Assembly: GCF_034702125.1 (NCBI RefSeq)
Contig: NC_085867.1
Span: 49,427,898 to 49,491,897, forward strand
From: Engraulis encrasicolus
Taxonomy: Eukaryota > Chordata > Actinopteri > Clupeiformes > Engraulidae
Reading direction: 5' to 3'
Length of the DNA stretch: 64,000 nucleotides
Below are positions 22,547 to 32,725 of this stretch, in pieces (the first letter of the stretch is position 1; the number at the start of each line of letters is the position of its first letter). A program made the translations under genes and the position numbers. The notes under the pieces were generated by a model, which was not told the origin of the DNA, ran no database searches, and saw only the letters and a list, made by a program, of their open reading frames with translations.

Positions 22547-22786
22547 AAGGGTTCAGATGCAAAACCCACTAAGTGCCTTTTCAGAAAATAATCTTAATTC
22601 ATTAATATTTAATACAAAGCTATCAAAATTGCATACTTTTTTATTTGATCTATGTAATATAACTATTTATATGTATTATCAAGTAGGCCTACATGAATGT
22701 AAACCAAACCAACAACTGGGTTCTCTAAAAATATAGAAGTGCAGGTCTTCAGAAATGGAGTTAGGGGGTTTTGCATCTGAACTCTT
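22547..22786. mobile_element. MITE, 240 bp
   Basis: Terminal inverted repeats AAGGGTTCAGATGCAAAACC and its near-complement ending GCATCTGAACTCTT. Both flanks show CAGAT (22,541-22,545 and 22,787-22,791), a likely 5-bp target duplication. AT-rich interior. Confidence 0.7.
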
Positions 22787-22926
22787 CAGATATTAATGAA
22801 AAAAATATGAAATAGTATTTAAAATAGCAATAGGCTATTTGTTTGTTTTATTGGAGAAAACGATTTCTTCATTACCATAGGCCTACCATACTCCATGTCT
22901 GTCTATGATTTAGGAGTGACCACACC

Positions 22927-22990
22927 ATTGAAGCTTACCTCTTTATCCAGGAGAGGTTCCAGATTGGCCTGTCTTAATTCAAAGGCCATC
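22927..22990 (-). CDS. possible small exon, unrecognised
   Basis: Minus-strand frame MAFELRQANLEPLLDKE followed by a good donor (GAG|GTAAGC). No convincing acceptor upstream, so it could be a first coding exon or chance. It lies inside the 21-kb element. Confidence 0.2.
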
Positions 22991-23369
22991 AGAAAACAGA
23001 GAAAAAATTTCCTACCATCATAACCAGTGTTTGTGCATACATAATCAGGGCCGCTGACAGCTTTGGCTTTGCCCAGGACAAAGTCATCTGAAAGGGCCCC
23101 CCACTCAATACATAGACTACATACAATGTAATGAGGACCCATTCCTGGACCCCTCGTCTCACTGGGCCCAGGTCAACGGACCCATTTGTCCCCCCTGTCA
23201 GCTTCCCTGCATGTAGGCCACATACATTGCTGAAAGAAGTGAACGAGACAGGAATGAAATGTGAATTTATTTCTGTTTACTTTTACACTATGAAGTGTGA
23301 ACGGTCAACAAGAGGGTTAACACAAAGTTTGAAATTGTGTTTGACCAGTCTCCAATGTGCATTTAACTA

Positions 23370-24000
23370 ATAACTAAAAATAAGGCATTGGCATTAAATA
23401 TAGACTGATACATACTATAAATACAGACACCCAAACAGTGTGCAATAATAAGATTAACATACTGATGGACAATAAATACACAAACACAGTGGACACACAC
23501 ACACACACACGGCAGGAGGAGTTCATACAGGTGGTGTGAAGATGCTGTATACAAGGTGCAATGAGTAAAGTGTAAGTGGCATGGTGAAAGAAGTGTTCAT
23601 GGAATATTCTCCCGTGTCCTTGGTTATTCATGTGGTTTTCTTCAGTGCGTTGAGGAGTCTGATGGCTTGTGGAAAGAAGTCGTTTCCCAGTGTGCTTTTG
23701 CAGCACCGCATGCTGGGCTAGCGCTTCCCTGATGGTAGTAGGGAGAACAGGTAGGGGTGATCTTATGAGCTTTTCTGCTGTCCTCACCACTCTCTGTACT
23801 GCCTTCTAGTCTTCAGCTTGACGGCTGCCATGCCAGACAGAGAGGCTGCTGGTCAGGATGCTCTCAATGACACCCCTGTAGAAGGTGGTGAGTGCCGTTG
23901 TGGGGAGGTCGGCTCTTCTCTCATCCTTCGCAGGAAGTGGAGTAGTGTCTGTGCCTTTTTGAGATGGTGGAGCCATGTGGTGTAGTTGGCAGAGGAGGAG
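23370..24000 (-). pseudogene. LINE reverse-transcriptase 3' remnant (L2/Rex1-like)
   Basis: Minus-strand frames broken by shifts read LTTFYRGVIESILTSSLSVW, HGSRQAED, then RVVRTAEKLIRSPLPVLP. This is the post-RT region typical of CR1/L2/Rex1-group LINEs in fish. Preceding residues (KAQTLLHFLRRMREE-like) lie in another frame. It is a truncated, dead copy. Confidence 0.75.
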
Positions 24001-24491
24001 CGGCACAGTGGTTGGTGCTGGGTTGATCCGGTTCAGATCCGAAGTTGCTGGTGTCATCAGCCCTCCCTCTGAAAACTGGCTCTGTGCCTGTCAAAAAAAG
24101 GCATGTTAATGTTATGAATGACAATTAAGACAAAAACAACCAACCCCTATCTACCTACAGAAGGACATGACATGAGCACGTGCATATGCTTGTGCACATG
24201 CCCCCCCCACACACTGCTACTGTCTTAAAATTTGGTGCACGTGCATGCATGCACGCCTATTCTCCCCCCTTTGCCTCAAGTCAAGTGTGCATTTTAGAGG
24301 TTGTCCTCACCTGCACATGTGTGAAGAGAGAGGAAGATTGGAGGTTGAGGATGAAGAGGCAGGGCAGGAGGTTCTCCTTGTGAGCGGCCCTGGTCCTGAT
24401 GCTGATTGCCCATCACCACGCTGTGGCTCATCAAACCCATTACCGGCATATCAATGCTGAACAGGAACGACTGCTTCCATCTGCACGCATG

Positions 24492-24495
24492 CACA

Positions 24496-24528
<33 letters not shown>
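24492..24528. repeat. (AC)n microsatellite
   Basis: About 18 AC dinucleotides following cacgcatgcacac. Confidence 0.95.
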
Positions 24529-24531
<3 letters not shown>

Positions 24532-25227
24532 AGGGATACATAGAATACACTACATAAAAATCACACCCATCATTTTAATGCAGAACACCAGGCTGAAGAG
24601 ATACACAGCTTCTGGCCTGTGCAGGGATCACTACAGTGCCAGTGTTTTGTATTATCCTCTATCCACATTTTTTTTTCAATAAATAAACACAGCACAGAAA
24701 GGAATTACTGTATGAAATACTTATTGGTCTAGTGCAGAACAAAACAGATTCAGTGTTTTACTCACCACTGTGTGCAAGTTTCTGTGTTCAGCTCAGGTGG
24801 AAGCCTCCATCACAACATGTTGATACTGACATTAACCATCCTTCAGAAAACTGCCTCTGCCTGTCAGAAATAGCAAAATAATGTTAACACAACAAGGTAG
24901 TATCTTAAAAATATCCTTAACCAAAGACAGACAGACACACACTGCCACTGTCTTGGTTCTAGGACACACACACGCCCTTTAAGGGTCACATCACATGTAA
25001 TGGCCGGGTTCTCACTCACTCACTCACTCCTTTTCTCCTACTTTTGCCTCAGACAATGCAGTGAGTTTTTAAAAATTGGCCTTACCTGCACATGTGTTTA
25101 AGGACAGGAAGGGAGGTTGAGGATGGAGCTGCCAGTCAGGAGGTCCAGAGCTGTCCTGGTCCATCACCATCATGTGGATCATCAACCCCAACCCCAACTT
25201 CTTATATCTGCGTGAACACATTCACGA

Positions 25228-25252
25228 ACACTCACTCACACTCACACTCACA

Positions 25253-25291
<39 letters not shown>
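25228..25291. repeat. (ACTCAC)n to (AC)n microsatellite
   Basis: Four or five ACTCAC-like hexamers run directly into about 18 AC dinucleotides. Confidence 0.9.
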
Positions 25292-25292
<1 letters not shown>

Positions 25293-25388
25293 AGGCGAGA
25301 TACAGGTTATATGGCACATTAGGAGGCATGGGTATTGTTGCACTCTAGATGTTTAGAAATAAGTAGGTGCGTGGACCCAAAAAGTAGA

Positions 25389-25558
25389 GTTCAATGTGGG
25401 AGTACACTAAATAAGACACTGAGGTCAAGTCACTGCTCTCTGATGGCAGCAACCTGAAACATCTGCTCTACTCTGCTCTGAGAAAAATAAAACAAAAAAT
25501 CTGCTTGTGCTTGACCTTAGTGTCTTATTTAGTGTGTGAACCGGCTCCCACATTGAAC
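25389..25558. mobile_element. short inverted-repeat MITE
   Basis: Left arm gttcaatgtgggag, then acactaaataagacac. Right arm gtgtcttatttagtgtg, then ctcccacattgaac. The arms enclose about 90 bp. No coding content. Confidence 0.65.
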
Positions 25559-25559
25559 T

Positions 25560-28359
25560 ATATGGCACATTTAAAATCAGACCCAATGACAAGTCAAGTC
25601 AATGCAACGGACATGAACCGACCATTACATTAAAATAACAGACTAAACAGTCTTTGGATGATTGAAGAGGCAGGAGAGATGACGAGGGGCCTCGATCCAG
25701 TAGCATTTATTTACTTCCCAATCTGCTCGTTAGCACCTGTTAACTTCATAACGATCGCGGACATTAATGGCGCTAATGTACATACTTTGAGCGAAAATTA
25801 CAACGAAAATATCAACACAAACGTAACAGAATATCTTCCCATCAAAGATCAATAAAGTAGCAGAGAAATTAAAGTACAGAAACATCATTAAATAGTTTGT
25901 GACACGGAGGAAAAAAACACAGCTTACCCCTTGCCAATCTTCCACCCCGCGAGGAAGAGAGTTCCGGGTGCCACACCAATTAACGCCCCATCAGAAACAA
26001 TAGGTAACGATAAACCATTGAGAGTAAATAGAATGGACGCCAAATCAACGCTATTTGCCATTCAACGCTTTGAAGCCAGATTTGGGAACATTCCAACTTA
26101 CATTCCACCTTAGCAACGCCAAACGCAGGTGCTGATTGGACAACAACAAGACTTCTAACGGTCAATCAAACCATGTTCTGATGCTCATTGGTCAATTTAA
26201 CTTTTAATATCTCTCTAAAATAAAACATCACCACAAAAAATCACCACCCTGGTAAGTTGGAGAGCAAGGGGACCTACTAGTTGAGCGAAAAGTGGAGTGG
26301 CATTTAAGGGAGATACAGGGTTTTATGTCTCTCATAGGAATGAATGGGATTTGGCCATTTTTTGGTCTTTTTGGGTCCAACCTTGGCTCCAACTTGGCTT
26401 CAACAATGAAATAGAATTTTGGCCTCCATTCTATTTACTGTCAATGCGATAAACCCATCCCAAGTGGTATCTACATTAGCCCATATATTTTGAGAAGTTC
26501 ACTAAGAGAAAATATAAAGGTTTATTTTTAGCACTACTACATCAAGTCGGTTTTATTTACAATTTCTTTACATGCACTGGTCAAGAATTGAAATTACGTT
26601 AAACACCAGGTTGAACAAATATGACACCTCCGACTTTCTGTTCGCACTCCGACTAAGTCAACTCGTAAAGTAACCGTTATGTATATTCATGCTTTTTATT
26701 CGAAATCTTACCGACAGTTGAGTGATCGCTGCAGCGAAATCCATCCAGCGAAATCCATCCAGTCGTTTTAATAAGTCCCGCGCGGCGCTTACAAGTGTTG
26801 TCATTCGGCAGCATGTCACTGACTTTAGAAACTTGAACAGCCAAAGGGGCGTTACTGTGAGGGCGGTCTAGTAAGGAGGAATGGGCGTAGCGGTATTAGC
26901 TGGACAAGACGCAGCTGGACCATATTGCATGCAACAGGTGGCACCCAGGCAGATGAAATAGTTAGTTTCCAGGAATGCTCGTCTATATATTTCTTTATTG
27001 CGGTCGTTTTCGAAAATCATATTAGTTTTGCTCCAACGCATTCCCGATGTATCATGCATTCTCTGCTCAACTGATCTCGCATAACGCGCCCCTACCAAAC
27101 TACGGGGGAAAATATCCTCCACATTTAGAATGGGCTACTACAGTACGCCAGCTAAAATGCAAAGAGGGTGATATCACAAATACACAAAAATAGTGCAGGG
27201 GAGGAGAATCGTCCAGATTTAACAGAGGACAGAGTGCTCTAACTGCATAACTGAGCGCTCAAGACTCTTCTGGTTGAACAGAGGGAAACACGGTCATGAG
27301 CACCGTGCACCGTCGGGGCTGTCGGGGAGATGAGGTGGGCCATCAGGAATATTAAACCCTATTCTGCCTAACTACTAGCCTACGTATGTTTCCTGGACAT
27401 TTCTGAAATTCGGGTTAGGGGTAGGGTGGAGCAAGGTAGCCTACTGTTCTCAGATGCTCCCGTGGCGCCTTCAGATAGGCTAAATTAGGAATGCGATACA
27501 GTTATACACGTGCGATACAGAAATACAGATACGGTCAGCCAGACCTTGATTATTACGAGTGCAAGACAAAGCAAAACTGATATAACAAAAACATACAATA
27601 GAAGCAAAGGAGAATCGTTTACATTTGCAAACAGAAGAGACTTGGCTTAAATAACTGTGCGCTTCGCGCCTGACTCTCCAGGTTTAATAGAAAGGGCGCG
27701 GCTCACCGCGGCGCGCAGGCTGCACCCAGCAACGTTGACCTTCAGGAATACTCAGCTAATCTTCTACCTGGCTCTATATTTCCAAGACATTTTAAAGGAA
27801 CTGGTTTCGTTTTTGTCCTCCCTTCTTTTGGTAACGACTGTTCTCTGGAGCTTGAGTCTCTACATGTATACTACTACCTTGCATAAATGATAGCCTACTT
27901 CCAAAATACGGTATAATTGTCATCCAAACTTCACATAAATGTGAGTAAACAAAAGACAACATGTATCTGGGCTGCTAAATACATAAAAATAGGGAAGGAG
28001 AGAATTGTCCTCATTTTCAACCAGAAGAGAGGAGAGTGCTTCGATACCGCACAATTGCGAATGGTCTGATGACCGAGGTAAACGCAATGATGAATAACGG
28101 CTTCTCTAGATGTCTAGGAGACAACAGATTGCACTTCACCATTTTCCCTCATTGTCAATGTCTGTCATGAGACTGTTATTATAAGATTTAACTGTTTGTG
28201 AATGCTTAGGAGAGATAACTGACGTTTTTGTGATCGAAAATCGCGCATGGCCACAAATAGGCGCATTTATGGTTTCATTTTTAAGGACCTCATGGCGGGC
28301 CAGAAATGTGCTGCCCGCGGGCCGCAGTTGGCCCGCGGGCCGTTGTTTGGAGACCAGTG
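25560..28359. other. repeat-rich noncoding sequence
   Basis: No supported gene. Includes a pair of words (gtaaatagaatgga near 26,025 and tccattctatttac near 26,426) in inverse orientation, and GC-rich ggcccgcgggcc palindromes near 28,330. Confidence 0.35.
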
Positions 28360-28520
28360 GGCTACAGCCTAGACGCGCGCTGCTCTGATTCAAAGCGAGC
28401 ACAAGGGTCAATAGCCTACTTCTAGACACATTAAACCGCCCTGCTTTGATTCAAAGCGAGCAGGCTGTGCTTGGTCCCGCCTCTCTGCCCGCAGATGGGA
28501 GTAAAGTAACGGCGTAAAAG

Positions 28521-28690
28521 TGAAAAAAAAGCTTCTCAAATATTGTCTAGATAATTGTCAAAAAATGTAAGGGCGTAAACATAAATTGTCAAAAAATGTA
28601 ACAACGTGAAAAAAAGCTTCTCAAATATTGTCTAGATAATTGTCAAAAAATGTAAGGGCGTAAACGTAAATTGTCAAAAAATGTAACGAA
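28521..28690. repeat. 85-bp tandem repeat, two copies
   Basis: Both copies contain gcttctcaaatattgtctag, ataattgtcaaaaaatgtaa and gggcgtaaac, offset by 85 bp, just inside the right inverted repeat of the 21-kb element. Confidence 0.85.
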
Positions 28691-28869
28691 GTAAACGTTA
28701 AAAAACCAACAACATAGCCCTACCAGTTAAAATGAGTAAGTACATTTTATTTATAGATTTACATGTTTAAATCAACAAAAAACAAAACTTAACAGCTGAT
28801 TTACATATTTAAATAAACAAAACCCTTAAAATGAGCATTAAAAAAGCTGATTTACATTTCTAATATAGG

Positions 28870-29051
28870 CAGGCTGAAGGGACGTTTAGTTGAAACCTAA
28901 GGATCTTTAGTTTAATTTTAAGGACCTTTCGTAGGCTTTTGCGGTAGACGGAACGTCCTCGACGAAAGATCCCCTGCCTTATACGAATGGTCCAACGTTT
29001 TGTTCGAATGGTCCCCTCTCAAGAATCCATTCGACGAAAAGATCTGTACCC
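28870..29051. repeat. right terminal inverted repeat of the 21-kb element
   Basis: Inverse of the left end: aggctgaagggacgtttag, several cgaaag/acgaaagatc words, cgaatggtccaacg, and cgaatggtcccctctcaag, ending gatctgtaccc against the target duplication. Confidence 0.85.
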
Positions 29052-29059
29052 ACTCTGTT
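29052..29059. repeat. 8-bp target site duplication, right copy
   Basis: ACTCTGTT, matching 8,084-8,091 exactly. Bases on either side differ, so the duplication is exactly 8 bp. Confidence 0.9.
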
Positions 29060-29078
29060 TACATGCACGATCAGGATT
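29052..29078 (-). CDS. USP exon 5, upstream half (interrupted)
   Basis: 27 nt after a strong acceptor (ctgtctttcgctctgcag). It reads ILIVHVNR and then runs directly into the inverted end of the 21-kb insertion after the sequence AACAGAGT (minus strand). The same eight bases open the downstream half at 8,091-8,084. Joining the halves at that octamer restores an open 99-nt exon in phase with both neighbours. Confidence 0.9.
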
Positions 29079-29206
29079 CTGCAGAGCGAAAGACAGAATG
29101 ATAAAGAAACATTGAAAAACATGTTCGTACAATACTTCAACAAAAGAAGTTGACGACTCATATGCATCCACAAGACAATTCCATTGCGAGGGAATCACAG
29201 ACTCAC

Positions 29207-29286
29207 TTTGGAAGTGTGTGGAAAGACCACTTCATGGTAGATTTCTTTCCCTCACAGCACTCACAGTTGAACTCCACAGCTGACTC
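29207..29286 (-). CDS. USP exon with second CxxC
   Basis: 80 nt, acceptor caattaacag, donor GTGAGT. It reads ESAVEFNCECCEGKK, then STMKWSFHTLPK with the Lys codon split. The Cys residues form the second zinc-binding pair of the USP fingers, and LPK begins the LPRVLILHLKRF block. Confidence 0.88.
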
Positions 29287-29528
29287 CTGTTAATTGAATG
29301 GTACAAAATGAGTGTGTGTGTGTGTTGTACTAGACTCACATCATTGACTCACTGCCATAAACACGTAGGCAAAAGCCTCTCCACTCTTTTCTCGTTCAAT
29401 CTTTTTAATCTGCTTTTTCTACTGAGAAGACTTTTTGTACATTCCTCCATGTTTGTTTTTGGGACCTTGTTTTTAGCACAAAACAATGAAACTGTGTGTG
29501 TATAAATGACTGTGTTTGTCAGACATAC

Positions 29529-29631
29529 ACTGAAATATGCCTGGAGGCACTGCTGCATTGTGGAGCCCTGATTAATCAGGTCCAGGGACAGCATGATCCT
29601 TGGCTCCAGTTTGTAGGTGCCCGTTCCACAG
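29529..29631 (-). CDS. USP exon completing the first CxxC
   Basis: 103 nt, acceptor catgtaacag, donor GTATGT. The split codon gives TCQSCG, a CxxC pair, followed by YKLEPRIMLSLDL and a segment ending LQAYFS. This is the usual USP order of CxxC, LSLDL-type strand, then a helix. It ends in phase 0. Confidence 0.87.
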
Positions 29632-29640
29632 CTGTTACAT

Positions 29641-29760
29641 GCACACACACACTGCCATGGATGAAGGCTTTTTTTGAGAGAGAGGTAAGTTTGAGATTTG
29701 AACCAACAACCATCTGATTTCAAGTCCAGCTCCCTAACCATTAGGCCACGGCTACCCTTC
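29641..29760 (-). repeat. tRNA-derived SINE-like fragment
   Basis: The complement of 29,690-29,757 starts gggtagccgtggcctaatgg and contains tggttcaaatctc, tRNA-like A- and B-box spacing. It sits in the USP intron between the exons at 29,792 and 29,631. Confidence 0.6.
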
Positions 29761-29791
29761 AATCCATCATCATAATCAGCAACCCACTGAC

Positions 29792-29928
29792 CTTTGGCAT
29801 GTCCTTTCATAGGACACGGAGAAGGACACCTTTGACGCCACTGGGCACCTGTACGGGCTGATAGTGCCCAGGTCCTGGCCAACATCCTGCATGTTCTGCA
29901 GGAGCGCCATCAGGAATTCCTGGGCGTC
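29792..29928 (-). CDS. USP exon with DAQEFL box
   Basis: 137 nt, acceptor cacttggcag, donor GTCAGT. It encodes DAQEFLMALLQNMQ, then a segment ending SVSYERTCQ, with the last codon completed by the next exon. DAQEFL corresponds to the conserved QDAHEFL box of USP catalytic domains, and the terminal Cys begins the first zinc-binding CxxC. Confidence 0.87.
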
Positions 29929-30305
29929 CTGCCAAGTGGATGGAAGCACACAAGGTTGAGTATTGGGCCTACAGCATGTGGTACTGACACAAACTGTAAT
30001 ACAGCATGAGCTCTATTCCACATGACTTCACAAAGACACGCAAGGCCTTACTAAACACCCCCAAGGACAATCATCAAACACTTAACCTAGAGTAGGTACT
30101 TCATACTACATGCATCATTAGGACCTAGATGGGTTCTAATGTTCTCGTTCTACATCTACTGGTGCATCTTGTGTGGATGTGGAGGCATGCATTGTAGGTT
30201 ACATTCTATCACATGTCTTTTGATCATGTGGTTCACAAGTCATTTCACATGGTCTCTCCACATTGTTTAACCTGTTCTCTTCATATTTGTGCAGCAGGTT
30301 CTTAC

Positions 30306-30420
30306 GTTCTGTGAGGCGCCGTAAAATTGCCCGTTGCACAGGGCAACCTGGGCCTTGAGCTCACGAAGGTGAGTGACCTTCTTCAAAGCGTTAGGACTTG
30401 AAGACAGTCCTACGAAGGAC
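30306..30420 (-). CDS. USP exon upstream of the DAQEFL box
   Basis: 115-nt exon between an acaaaacag acceptor and a GTAAGA donor. It reads SFVGLSSSPNALKK, then LRELKAQVALCNGQFYGASQN, and ends in phase 0 directly before DAQEFL. This matches the USP finger/palm segment just before the QDAHEFL motif. It needs two bases from an upstream exon that I could not find. Confidence 0.8.
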
Positions 30421-30814
30421 CTGTTTTGTGGGAGACAATGCACATCTGTGGTCAGTGGAGGTGATTGGAGTGGGTTAAAAAAATAAAAATGAAATGGGTA
30501 AGATTGAAATGGTTTGTGGCGTGAACATGAGAGTAAGAAGCTGGGCAGTGGCCATTAAGGGTGGGCGATATATATTGTCTGCGAAATTATCGTGAATGTT
30601 GTTTTGACGATGAGTAATTTTGCAATATCGAGATATTTGTATGAAATCGCTAAACTCAACAAAGCGCTGTGACAGGACTCCTCCAGACAGCGACTACAGC
30701 CAAGCCTGTGAGCCAATAGTAATGTTGTTGTGAACTGGAGAATAAGTCTGTGAACCAATGAGCAGACAGTGCTGAAAGGGGGGCGGGCTGCAGCGTTTTG
30801 GCAAATGGAGAGAG

Positions 30815-31940
30815 CAGTGTTGCCGATTTAGCGACTTTTGGCCACCTCTGGCGACAAAAAAAATCATCTAGCGACTTAGCGACTTTTCAGGCTCAATCTG
30901 GCCGAATCTAGCGACTATTTCGCTTGTCTTGTGAGAGGCAAATCAGTGTCCCTCCCCACGACACCACACAATGCATTTCCAGTGGCGGGTAGAGACAGAC
31001 GTGACCACAGACATCATATATGAAGACTAGATACGTCATCGCCTATTTCAAGCACGTCCGCACAGGTCGGCCATATTAGCGCAGCCTAAACTCTCCACAG
31101 ACCCCCGTTACACCTGAAGTAAACTGAAGAATTGAAACGTCGAGATACTTAAAATGTATACTGTTGCTTCGCTGAAATATTGACACGTGTATATAAATGC
31201 TAGGGCTCCTTAAAACTTAAGTGTAGACTGGGGTAAAACGCCCAAGAGATGAATCCCTCTTGGCCTATTGTTCAAACATTTAGATAGACCTACAGCAAAT
31301 ACACATTTTAACCATTGCTGTGCATTACGATGACGGTATGGATATATTCATTGCACCAAATTAAAGACGACAGAGATGACGTACTGGAAGAGAGATGTAC
31401 AGCGCAACGAGTTCATTCTATCTGGATGGCTTTAGCGTCGCGACTCATTTTGAACACAAGGTGGAGCTGTCGAAACCAAAGCATATACTACAAGTGAACG
31501 TTTATTTGTTATTTTACTGAAAATATAAAAGATTACGTTGTGCATTTGTTTATGGGATCTATTTAATTACATGAATAAGCCTACTGAACTATATTATACA
31601 TGATTTTAGACCTATGCACATAATAATAAAATGTAATATAATAATATTGTGAATATTCATCACTATGCAGTATCAACATATACTTTCGTTTGGAATGTTT
31701 TATACTGTATAAAAAAACAACCCTTTCGAAAATCGATATAAATTTGAGGGAATTATGGCCATCTGAAGAGTATACAACACCCAAAACTCACTGCAACTGG
31801 TTGAGCCACATGGCCGCCATGCGCGGACGTTCGTCTTGGATGACGGGAACGCGGACGACGCATCTAGTCTTCTATGATGTCTGTGGACGTGACACATGAT
31901 GCACCACGGTGTGGCAGCTTTTGTGACAGGCGCGGAGTGG
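30815..31940. mobile_element. hAT-type element, left end, interrupted
   Basis: Starts CAGTGTTGCCGATTTAGC, preceded by ggagagag. Its first 190 bp match the inverse of 19,250-19,438, including gcaaatcagtgtcc and aatgcatttccagtggcggg. At 30,998 it is cut by another element. The family sequence resumes at 31,886 (gacgtgacacatgatgcacca). Its other end was not located. Confidence 0.75.
31006..31885. mobile_element. 880-bp TIR element nested in the hAT copy
   Basis: Inverted ends CACAGACATCATATATGAAG and CTTCTATGATGTCTGTG, flanked by a perfect 8-bp target duplication GACGTGAC (30,998-31,005 and 31,886-31,893). No transposase frame. An 8-bp duplication suggests hAT-type mobilisation. Confidence 0.88.
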
Positions 31941-32480
31941 CCATCGGGAGATCGGGGACTTGTCCCGGTGGGCCGCGGCCGCGAAATATATTACAGCGAC
32001 CGCATTATGTTCTCAGCCGGCCCCAAAGTATTTGACGACATCATATTCTCAGCCGGCCACAAAGTGTTACTGTATCTTATTATATGGTTGTGACGTCATC
32101 TGTCGAATGCTCCATTCATTTCAACGGGGCTCCCCAACGTTCGGACGTCTGTTATTTTTCGATAACGGACGGGTTGGTCTATAACAGACCGCTGTCAATG
32201 GCAACAAGACTTTTCACTGCTAAAGCGACTTTTCAACAAGACTCTAATCAGCTGCTGTGATAGACAGCACCCGTTGTCCTGGCTACCGCTGTCAATGGCA
32301 ACAAGACGTTCACTGCTAAAGCCACTGGCTTGTATACAAGTCAGTGGCTAAAGCGAATGTTTCATATCACTCCGCAGGGGGTCCGGTCTTTTGTCACACT
32401 AATCAGCTGCTGCGATAGACAACACCTGTTGTCCTGGCTAGCCTACCTAGCTGTTGCCTAGCGGTGTTCCACAACGGCAC
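31920..32480. repeat. cluster of repeat fragments
   Basis: Contains agtggccatcgggagatcgg (a common fish repeat end), two copies of ttctcagccggcc about 45 bp apart, and a duplicated segment (gctgtcaatggcaacaagac at about 32,189 and 32,289; aatcagctgctg at about 32,246 and 32,401). Confidence 0.55.
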
Positions 32481-32572
32481 TGTTTTGTTTTGCGCAGCAA
32501 CAATCTTAACATTAAATAGGTCTAAAGAAATGTCCCCGCATGTGTGAATCATTTAAGTATATCCATATAATA

Positions 32573-32725
32573 AGCGGGTTAACTTTCGGCGAGTCGGTCG
32601 CTTTGTGGAATAGCAGCACTTCAGAGAGAACAAGACCCCTCCGCTCCGCGTCGGGGTCTAAAGATTCTCTCTGTCGTGCTGCTATTCCACGGTAGCGACC
32701 TTCTCGCCGAACGTTAACCCTTACA
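32573..32725. mobile_element. palindromic MITE
   Basis: Arms gcgggttaactttcggcgag, then gtggaatagcagcac; and gtgctgctattccac, then ctcgccgaacgttaaccc. The centre (agacccctccgc and gcgtcggggtct) is itself palindromic. Related in style to 8,646-8,830. Confidence 0.7.

Larger units (their letters stand above)
24040..25300 (-). repeat. 776-bp tandem duplication with exon-like segments
   Basis: Two copies (about 24,050-24,540 and 24,826-25,300) are offset by 776 bp. Each carries on the minus strand a frame ending LHPQPPIFLSLHTCAG or LHPQPPFLSLNTCAG before a donor (GTGAGG or GTAAGG), then an acceptor (ttgacag or tctgacag) opening GCACAGAGCC or GCAGAGGC. The two exon-like pieces are conserved between copies. 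The protein is not recognised. Confidence 0.45.
21356..28359. mobile_element. possible 7-kb hAT-type element (decayed, nested)
   Basis: Left end CAGTGGTCTCCAA and right end TTTGGAGACCAGTG are near-perfect inverted repeats, with GC-rich gggcca/ggcccgcgggcc subterminal sequence. Flanking octamers GTCTATAG (21,348-21,355) and GGCTACAG (28,360-28,367) agree at six of eight positions. No transposase recognised. The ends could belong to two separate fragments. Confidence 0.4.
8092..29051. mobile_element. 20,960-bp TIR element inserted in a USP exon (superfamily unassigned)
   Basis: Ends are inverted repeats of about 180 bp (8,092 to about 8,285 and about 28,870 to 29,051). A block of 41 bases is identical in inverse orientation (8,121-8,161 and 28,982-29,022) and sits exactly 29 bp from each end. 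The outer 29 bp match at about 17 positions. An 8-bp perfect target duplication flanks it. TIR length and 8-bp target fit a MULE-like or hAT-like transposon, but the termini (GAATTCGAG and GGGTACAG) lack the usual hAT CAG start. No transposase was recognised inside. Removing the LINE nested at 10,266-15,937 leaves about 15.3 kb, much of it further insertions. Confidence 0.85.
5672..30420 (-). pseudogene. ubiquitin-specific protease (USP) gene, 3' part, split by a 21-kb insertion
   Basis: USPs are cysteine proteases that cleave ubiquitin from proteins. Exons, 5' to 3' on the minus strand: 30420-30306, 29928-29792, 29631-29529, 29286-29207, 29078-29052 joined across the insertion to 8083-8012, 7855-7830, 7677-7640, 7132-7078, 6906-6773, and tail 5953-5672. 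All introns are GT/AG and every junction keeps phase once the insertion is removed. Visible family blocks: DAQEFL (QDAHEFL box), two CxxC pairs (TCQSC, NCECC), LPKILIVHVNRV (equivalent of LPRVLILHLKRF), YQLVGIVSHIG, GHYEAD with the catalytic His, WFHFND, and AYILFY. The Cys-box exon expected upstream of 30,420 was not found. The closest subfamily may be USP37/26/29, but I cannot confirm it. As it stands the gene is interrupted. Confidence 0.88.

Noticed and set aside
29349..29885. 178-codon minus-strand frame covering the USP exons
   Set aside because: It reads through an intron and a SINE-like fragment. The splice-based model gives conserved USP motifs with correct phases.
30555..30758. Minus-strand 67-codon frame as the missing USP Cys-box exon
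   Set aside because: No GNxCYxN-type motif and no suitable donor in phase with the exon at 30,420.
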